64,000 nt of DNA from Loripinus fragilis (taxonomy: Eukaryota; Mollusca; Bivalvia; Lucinida; Lucinidae): contig OZ026514.1 in assembly GCA_964019695.1 (NCBI GenBank), forward strand, positions 96,114,345 through 96,178,344, read 5' to 3'. How positions within the stretch are numbered: position 1 is the first letter of the stretch; each line of letters begins with the position of its first letter. Shown here one piece after another: positions 56,776 through 64,000 of the stretch. The position numbers and the translations under genes were made by a program. The notes beneath the pieces are model-generated. The model worked only from the letters and a program-made list of their open reading frames with translations, made no database searches and was not told the origin of the DNA.

Positions 56776-58029
56776 ATTTTTTTACTTAACCAGGTGTAGT
56801 TGAAAATCGAATGTAAGTGACATCTTGATGGGCCTAAATCGCTCTAACGATCACCATTATCTGCAGTAACTTTAATATTACATGAGTGTTTAGCCAATTT
56901 GAATAGTTTAAGTACTACTCTTACAGCCCTTAATTTTGATATTATTTTTTTTATTTTGATACATAGTGAGCTACTTCCAAACGGTTTCCATGGCAACATG
57001 AGAATTCTACATCATGTCTCATTTGACTCTAGAGACATTCAGCTTGAAAATCGTGTTTAACAACCTAATCCGCCAGGGATGCATTAAGCTCAAAATTTAG
57101 CGGGGTTTTAGCTGTTATGCCGATCGCCTATAATAAATATACGAGTAATGAATGAGATGACCGACAAAATTGCTATATAAGACATAATGCGGAGCCTTTT
57201 GTCGGAGTCAGACAGCTCTAGTTCTTGAAAATATCTGCAACATGTTCAAATTGTATCTAGATTTTAACTACAGAGTGGCAAAACAGCCATATAACTAATA
57301 CAGCGAAAGCCAATTTTGAACATTACATTTTTGTTGCGAATTTGGGAGGAAAGGCGTCGTCTCAGCATTTCCCACTTAAACCAAGAATGACTATACTATA
57401 GTCCTCATATTAACATATTTGAACAAACTATAAATTAATAAAATAATTTGGCTGTTCTGTGAGAAGCGATATTTTTAAAATGTATATCTTAAAAACAATG
57501 ATGGTTCATCGATACAATATATGAGTCATTTGTATTTTTGAATTATTTTAGCTTCTCATTTTATTCGTTCATCGTAACCAACACCAAATCACCATGAAAA
57601 CAGATATCCATATACCGGTTACTGTTACTCCACGTGAAAACCAACGTATGGTGCAAAACCATTGAAGATCTGCAAAATTAGCTAATCTAATGACAAAAAG
57701 CAGATCACTCAGACTGCCTACCCTGTATAGTTGGTCAGGTCATTTTGAGTCCTGTCTGACAGGTCAGAATGTTTGATTTTGTTACTGGTCATTAAAAAGG
57801 AAAATTCAAATGTATGGTCATGCAGTTACAGTAAAATGAGAACTTGGGTCTCAAATATCAACTGTATTGTGCGTAAAATATCCCTGTTTCCGCTGACATA
57901 CCACACTAAAATAAGGTTTGGAAGGTTGATAGGCTCTCGTTCTGCAAGCATTATAAACAACTCGCCGAATGGGTTAGGCTTGTAAGTTCCTTGTATGACT
58001 GCCAAATGTTAGCATTATAAAATCAACTT
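56776..58029. other. No gene or clear element recognised
   Basis: AT-rich intergenic DNA. Short ORF 57773-57985 has no motif. Confidence 0.45.
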
Positions 58030-58500
58030 TGTAAGACGAGGTTGTAGTACTCCCTGGATAAGATTATTACTATATGGTCATTGGTTATAGTCGCATATAA
58101 AACCAGGTTGGTTATCAAACTCTTTATAATAATAACTCTTTAAACTATCAAACTTTTTATAATCATGTATTTATAAGATCATAGATGTTGCAGTGCTCCC
58201 TGGATTAGATTATTACTATATGGATCATCCGTTATAATCGCATATAAGATCAGGTTGGTTATCAACTTTTTTTATAATAATTCTTTATAATATCAAGCTC
58301 TTCATGATCACGTAGTTGTAACAGTGCTTCCTAGATAAGATTGTTACTATATGGATCATTTGTTATAGTCGCATATAATACCAGGTTGGTTTATCAAACT
58401 CTTTATAATAACTCTTTATAATATCAAACACTTCATAATCATGGATTTATAAGATCATATTTGTTGCAGTGCTCCCTGGATAAGATAATACATGTATTTT
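58030..58500 (+). repeat. Tandem array, about 130-140-bp unit, 3-4 copies
   Basis: Each unit: 'gtgctccctggat.agatta', 'ttactatatgg.tcat', 'gttatagtcgcatata', 'ccaggttggttatcaaa', 'tctttataat', 'tcataatcatg'. A diverged unit recurs at 60126-60285. Confidence 0.75.
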
Positions 58501-58555
58501 TTTTTTATAATAGTTTGTAATTGCTATTTAGATGATAGGTAGAAGCCGTTTATAA

Positions 58556-60021
58556 AGTGACTGTCACACCTTACCGGATAGCGTTAACGGACGCGTAACG
58601 GACAGTAAAATTCTATGTCCGTTCGTGTTCGTTCACATGCGTTTCTTGTCAGTTCCTCATACTGTGAATGCGTGCGGTGTCAGCTTATTATGTTCGGTGG
58701 ACATGGTGGCTGAACGTTTCTTGTGCATTAGTATGCGGTTTGACCGGTTCTCGTGCGTCAGGCATCCTGTAGGCATCCTGTAGGTATCCTGTATGTATCC
58801 GTCGATGGCCGTTCGACCTGAGTTGTGGGTCGGTCAACCTCAGGACATGTAACGGTTAAAACGGACGAGTACCGCGTGTTAAACGGACAAGAAATGCATA
58901 TAACGGATGCGAAGCGGTGGTTCATGAGATCAAAACAATGACGTTTTTCTTTCTATAGGACAAAATTCGATTCCATCCCCTAACCCGCACCCACCACCAC
59001 CCAATATCACATACTCATTTCATTTCTTAACTTCACATGAGGGGATGTTTTAGAATAAAGGAGATTCATAACAGAAACACAAAATCATAGTCTGTCGTGT
59101 GAGAGTCGGCCTTGATTGAGAGGAGGAGGAGATGGGGATCTTACACACAGTCTTCTTACGCCCCCAGGGGCGGGACGGGGTACTCTCAATTTTTCTTGCT
59201 ACGTAGACTTGGACCAAGCATCTACTGTCTACCCCCAAAACAATCAGAAGTATCTGGCATACCCCCAATATAATTAAAAGTTAGCAGCCCCCAAATATTC
59301 CAGTGATGTACCCTGACCTGAAGAAAAAACCCTAGAATGTTTAGAAATAACTCCAAAAAATATTCAAGTTTTGAAATTTCCCACCGCCCTCCCCCCCATA
59401 TATCCACAGTTTTATCACCCCCACCCCATCCTCCAACCAACAAAAATCCATCTTTCTTTAAACTCCCAAAGGTATTAAAATTCAAAATTTGAACCCCTAA
59501 AAATGGCCTGAGCCTACGTATATATGGAAGTATCAGAGTACCCTCCCCAAAACCTCCTGGGCTTACGCTCCCTTCCCCTGCCCTTGCAGCGTTTGTTGAC
59601 TTTCCTTTGGGTGGCATCATGAATTTATGAACCACATTTTTGACTCAACTGACGAAAGATATACAATCCGTCACCAGACTGGTCAAGTGCGTTCTGTGAT
59701 CGTTCAACGAAAAATTTGTCCGTTGCATATATGGTACACATTCGTTTTGTCCGTTGCATATACGGTACATATTTGTTTTGTCCGTTATACATCCGTTACT
59801 AATACGACAAAGTACGTTAGTTGTCTGTCCTTTGTCCGTTACTTGTCCGTTACATATGCGCTACTCATGCGTTTTATCCGCTCCTTACACGTTCCGCGAA
59901 TACCCTCATCGCCACCGAGACGACTTTTATCACCGGATGGACACTGGATAAACATATTTTTGCATATTTTCTGTCCGTACGGCGTCCGTAATCCTTATCC
60001 GTTAATATGTGACAGCACCAT
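58556..60021. mobile_element. 1.47 kb element with about 55-bp imperfect TIRs rich in TCCGTT
   Basis: Left 'gtgactgtcacaccttaccg' and inverse of right 'ggtgctgtcacatattaacg', both continuing into 'acggacg', 'acggacag.aaaat'. Many CCGTTA/TCCGTT subterminal motifs at both ends (58600-58930 and 59690-59990). The 59160-59540 interior is another dispersed repeat. Separates tandem unit copies at 58500 and 60126. The 167-codon ORF 59627-60130 consists of these motifs and a CT run. Confidence 0.6.
59160..59540 (+). repeat. Dispersed repeat, direct partner of 44020-44345
   Basis: 'gcccccaggggcg', 'gacttggaccaagcatctac', 'ttagcagcccccaaat', 'attcaaaatttgaacccct', 'ctgagcctacgtat'. Confidence 0.65.
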
Positions 60022-60082
60022 AAGACAATGCTTTTTGCAGCATAATCATGGATTCATATTAAAGATAGAGCTGTTCCTGTGG

Positions 60083-60084
<2 letters not shown>

Positions 60085-60125
<41 letters not shown>
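60085..60125. repeat. (CT)n microsatellite
   Basis: About 19 CT units. Confidence 0.92.
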
Positions 60126-60127
<2 letters not shown>

Positions 60128-60285
60128 TAGAATATTACGGCTCGGATCGTTGGCTTTAGTCGTACATGAAAGGTTGGTTTTCAAACTTTTTTTGCAGAAT
60201 CATAGATTTATAAGAAAGGGTTTGTTCCTGTGCCTTCTGGATTAGATTATTACAATACATGCCTCTATATAAGTGTGAGTAATAA
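60126..60285 (+). repeat. Outlying unit of the 58030 array
   Basis: 'aaaggttggttttcaaactt', 'aatcatagatttataag', 'ttctggattagattatta' follow the unit order, more diverged. Confidence 0.5.
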
Positions 60286-61744
60286 AGATTTAATTCTATC
60301 ATTTCTGAACCATGTGTTTTGGGTACGCGCAAGAACATTTTCCTTGAGACGATTCTTTATAGCACCTCCAAACTTTTTACAATTGATAGATTTTAACTAT
60401 TTACACTAAACAATTTCTTATCTAGACCTATGAAGTTTACTGTTATGATAAAAATTGACAATTATATAAGTCGAAATTGTAAAAGGCTTCTATAATAAAT
60501 ACAGGTTATTTGATTTTTATGGATATCTATTCAGAGGGGATGAATTGATTCTGTACTCAACAAGCTTGCGAGTAGTCCACAAAAATGAGTCCCCTAAAAT
60601 TAGGGTGTCATACAAATCCAATAACTTTTTTTATTTTATACTTGTCACATGTAACAATTTACTTATTTGATATCATCTGAATATATATTACGCTAACACA
60701 AACACATTGTATCTTTCAACTTTTTTTTATCTGAGCCCAGCCCTGTAACTGTTTTTCCATAGACCTCCGTTATAGCTTTTAAGTAAGTTGTGGTCCTCAC
60801 AACTCTTAAACCACAATGAGGCTGACATAAAATTACAGATTGGCTCTAGTTCAATCAATATACAAGAATGAGATACCCCGGTGACCACCATGTTTTTCCA
60901 CTGTTTGACCTCTGGGAGGAAAATTTCATTTGAAAATATTAAATGCAAGGTCCTCTATTCTAAACCCCACTAGTAAGCTTAATCAACAAAAGCAGTGAGA
61001 TGTTGTTTCAAAAATTGCAGCAAATATATACAAGTCAAATAAATATGATTTATTTCCCATATTTTTTATTATTGACCAATCAGGAAACACTTTACAACTT
61101 AAATATTGTGCTGAGTTTCCACCCATCTTTTGAGCCAATCACTGCCCTTTTACAATTACAGGTCTATTTAAATTCAATCTATATTGGTGATAATCGTCCA
61201 TGTCTGAAATCACAACGAAAGAGTATGATTTGAGTGAGTCACTGGACCCCTTGATCAAGCAGTTTACTAGTCCTTAAGAGAGTTGTACCACGGCATCTTT
61301 TAGTTTCAGTTCATATGAGCAGAAGCTAATATCATCAACAGTTTTAAAATTTATTTAGAGTGGATTCGACAGAATATTAAAACTTACGTCCAGTGAACAT
61401 TATGTGAAACGAATCTAACGACTAACGAACTGGAAAAAAGTCAAGGAAAGATTGCGCCACGTAATCCAAATCGTTAAAGGTTCAGTAAGACTCCTTACCA
61501 ATGCTATTGCCACTTTCCCCAATGCTTTTTATATAGGTGCAATATCAAAGTATATACTTATAAAGGATTGGTGGCATGCGCAATGAAAGATCGCTCAGCT
61601 GTTTCATAATACAAATCTGCAGTGAAAAAACTGCGACAAGCTGATCTTTCAAACGAACAATGATATCTGTAATAAGGATAATTCTGGGTCAGTCTGGGCA
61701 TTTATATAAAGAACTAGAGTAGAAGTCGTTGGTACACCATCGCA
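60286..61744. other. No gene recognised
   Basis: Short ORFs at 60948-60727 and 61000-61233 lack motifs; nothing further seen. Confidence 0.45.
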
Positions 61745-62345
61745 AATACCCACTTTTTTACCTATAACCATTACTTTGGGGTCAAGGTCACACAACATGT
61801 AGCTCAGTACCTTCTACATAATATGACCTATGTACCTGTGAAGTTTGAAGTTGTTATGTCCAATGGTTAAGGAGAAGATGCAAAGAAAATACATTATATG
61901 ACCTTGACCTTGGGGTAAAGGTCATACAAAATGTGTCCAGTACTCTCCAAATCATATGACCTATATACCTGCAAAATTTGAAGTTGCTACGCCCAACATT
62001 TTAGGAGATGCATTTACAAGAAAGTACATTATTTGATCTTGGTCTGGAGTCAAGGTCACACAAATTGCTTAGTACCATCTACATCATGTGGCCTATTCAC
62101 CTGCGAGGTTTGAGGTTGCTACTTTCAACCGTTAAAGAGGAGATGCATTTACAAGAAAATACATTATTCGACCTCTGACCATGACCTTGGGGCCAAGGTC
62201 ACACTAAATATTGCTCAGTACCCTTGACATTATGAGGCCTATTCACCTGCAAGGTTTGAGGTAGCTTCGTTCAACGTTAGAATGGAGATGCATTTACAAG
62301 AAATTACATTATTCATATTCACCTGCAGGGTTTGAGGTTGCTAAC
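61745..62345 (+). repeat. Tandem array, about 135-150-bp unit, about 4 copies
   Basis: 'gaccttgaccttggggtaaa' followed by 'ggtcacac', 'ctcagtacc.t..acat.at', 'gacctat.tacctgc', 'gtttgaagttgctac', 'aggagatgcatttacaagaa'. Opening 'gagtagaagtcgttggtaca' with 'ccatcgcaaatacccac' is shared with the array at 36935. Confidence 0.75.
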
Positions 62346-62619
62346 ACATGAAAAACTTGTCCACTTCAAATTAATTTAAAGCATTGAAAATGTAATATAT
62401 TTGAGATAAGGGTCAACTGTTTCATTTGACAAAATTTTATCAGTGAAAGATCCCCTACTTCTTTAAATCAAGAAACACGACAGGCATCAACTGTATGTCA
62501 TGAACTTAGTTAGCCATCGAGGAATAGCTTTCATTGACTGGCAGGTCTGCGATACAGCAGGTTTGCTTTTTGGACGTATATATGTGTATACCCGTTCATT
62601 CGATGACTTTAAACTCCCG
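62346..62619. other. No feature recognised
   Basis: An 86-codon ORF starts at 62500 but shows no motif and runs into the repeat that follows. Confidence 0.4.
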
Positions 62620-63000
62620 CTACTTAAAGAGACTAGATCTGTAACTGTGAACATTTTTCGAAAAAAATCTTTTCTTTTTAAATCATTTGTAAAAATAGAA
62701 TTAAGTTATGTTTTCACAATAAACATGTTCAGTACTGCTGAAAACTGCATGGAAAAGTGAATTATCTTATAAAAACAGGTGTTTTTCTCTTGTTTGTAAT
62801 TATTCACGTCCCTCCAATAATTCTAGACAGTTTATTTTTTAACATAAATGCTGTTGTTTTGATAGTGATAATTTGTTAAGATTTACAAAAATGGTAAAAT
62901 GTTTACCTGAATTTGAGTATTTTTACTGTATTCTTGAAAAATAGAAACTTTATTCTAAAATTAGAAGAGCAAAAGTTACAGACTATGCAGCTTTAAGTAA
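62620..63000 (+). repeat. Diverged repeat copy, inverted relative to 2627-3020
   Basis: Shared 'ctgtaac.gtgaacattttt', 'aattaagttatgttttcaca', 'gtccctccaa.aattctaga', 'aaagttacagactatgcagc'. Confidence 0.6.
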
Positions 63001-63489
63001 TGCTTCAGTGACTAAAACTTTACGAAGCAGTAACGTCGTCGAGCTTAGTTGTACAATTAAAACTTAAGTGTTGACTGAAGAAGCCATTTCATGATGACAT
63101 TATCGAAGCAAAGGAAGTTTCTATTCAACTGTCTTTTGAAAGATATAACAGTAAGTTAGTGTTGCGTTTTTAAAGCCCGTCAGTATATATTAGGCATCAT
63201 ACAATCGACGGTCTCCTGCTTGGTTTGACAATAGTTTACCTGGAGTTGTCGATATTTTTCCCATGTATAAAACTTATAATAACATGCACAGTACGTGATC
63301 AAAATGAATTTTCATTCTAACAAAGCTTGGTGATGATAAAGAAGAAAGTAAACCCCCTTTTTTGTTTCAAACATCCGGGCTGGGGTGCAATGACGACTGG
63401 TCTATATGTCTTTAGTGTATATGTGCAGCGCCTACAGATGTTATTCAACAAAATAAATTAAATGATTCATTTAGGCAAACAGTCCGCCT
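63001..63489. other. No feature recognised
   Basis: AT-rich DNA. 63360-63420 loosely resembles 7970-8060. Confidence 0.4.
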
Positions 63490-63740
63490 TATCGCTAGAA
63501 ACCCTTTCTTGTGTGACCTTGATCCCAAAGTCAATGTCAAAACTGTATTTTCTTGTTAATGCATCGCTTCTTAAGCAGTTGGACGTAGCAACTTCAAACC
63601 TTGCAGCTGCATAGATCACATGATGTAGAGGGAACTTGGCAACATTTCGTGTGATCTTGATCTCAAGGTCAAAGATAAAATAGTGTGTTGTCTTGTAAAT
63701 GTATTTCCTCCTACATCGTTTGACATTGCAGCTTCAAATT
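63490..63740 (-). repeat. Inverted units of the 61745 array
   Basis: The minus strand has 'aggtttgaagttgctacgtc', 'aagaagcgatgcattaacaa', 'gaccttgagatcaagatcac'; about two units. Confidence 0.65.
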
Positions 63741-63800
63741 TTTGCCGTTTTATTTGGTTAGATGCTTAACGTCCCAGTCAACAGATATGGTCATGTAGGG
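63741..63800 (-). repeat. SINE 3' tail fragment (inverted)
   Basis: The minus strand reads 'ctgttgactgggacgttaag' then 'catctaaccaaataaaac', the tail seen at 24455 and 40860. Nothing further recognised to the window end. Confidence 0.5.
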
Positions 63801-64000
63801 ACAATCAGTTCACCTAACCAAAAACTTTTTTCATGGGCAAGCATGACTAAGCGGTTAACAACTACATGGTGTACATGCGCTCGCTTGTAACTGACAGCAA
63901 CCCTTCTCAAATCAACGGAAGGGAGGAGAATGGCCATGGAAATTATTTCATGATCAATCTCCACGAAAGTAAGGGACCAGGTTGAGATGAAACTCGTGAC

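Noticed and set aside
59222..60130. 137- and 167-codon ORFs
   Set aside because: They lie in the dispersed 44020/59160 repeat and the TCCGTT-rich TIR element, ending in a CT microsatellite. No domain.

Overview
The window reads as intron-rich, repeat-saturated animal nuclear DNA. There are no bacterial-style operons. Coding signal is confined to a few short spliced exons and broken retrotransposon pieces, and everything else is AT-rich DNA packed with MITEs, tandem arrays and microsatellites. The style of the repeats (MITEs with GAGCCGCGACATGAG ends, core-repeat elements built on 'gatgctacataccaaatatcaaggctctagg', SINE tails of the 'gactgggacgt(t)aa..atcaaa' type) suggests a bivalve mollusc, probably a heterodont clam. 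The species call is inference.

The only host gene I can support is the 5' part of a ceruloplasmin/hephaestin-like multicopper oxidase on the minus strand. Coding exon 1 (signal peptide and start of cupredoxin domain 1) lies at 35911-36083, exon 2 at 1614-1861 and exon 3 at 87-299. The rest of the gene runs off the left edge. Splice phases (2, 1, 1) fit, and the spacing of the copper-ligand histidines and the disulfide cysteines matches ceruloplasmin domain 1. Intron 1 is therefore about 34 kb and makes up more than half of the window. Positions 36.1-64 kb are upstream of the gene and contain no host gene I recognise.

Layout: 0-2 kb holds exons 2-3, with two copies of a GGATCC-palindrome MITE inside intron 2. 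Positions 2-7.5 kb hold several MITE families and a LINE fragment split by a MITE. Positions 9.1-19 kb hold an arrangement of large inverted repeats and core-repeat arrays, one of them cut by a 2.1 kb 5'-truncated LINE with a 10-bp target-site duplication. Positions 21.6-31 kb hold a second LINE split by a 7.6 kb TIR element that carries a 2.1 kb polypurine minisatellite. Positions 31-36 kb hold a TA-flanked TIR element, another LINE fragment and exon 1. Positions 36-46 kb hold a microsatellite-tailed repeat family (TCTA/GATA), an integrase-core pseudogene and a SINE. Positions 46-48 kb hold a MITE cluster. Positions 48.4-53.1 kb hold a tandem array cut by a 3.8 kb TA-flanked TIR element. Positions 53-64 kb hold a 58-bp-stem palindrome, a mariner-like non-autonomous element and more tandem arrays.

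No new gene system was found. The interest lies in nested insertions that allow relative dating, in MITE families with different termini that share one core, and in how mobile elements crowd the exon boundaries and 5' flank of the multicopper oxidase gene.
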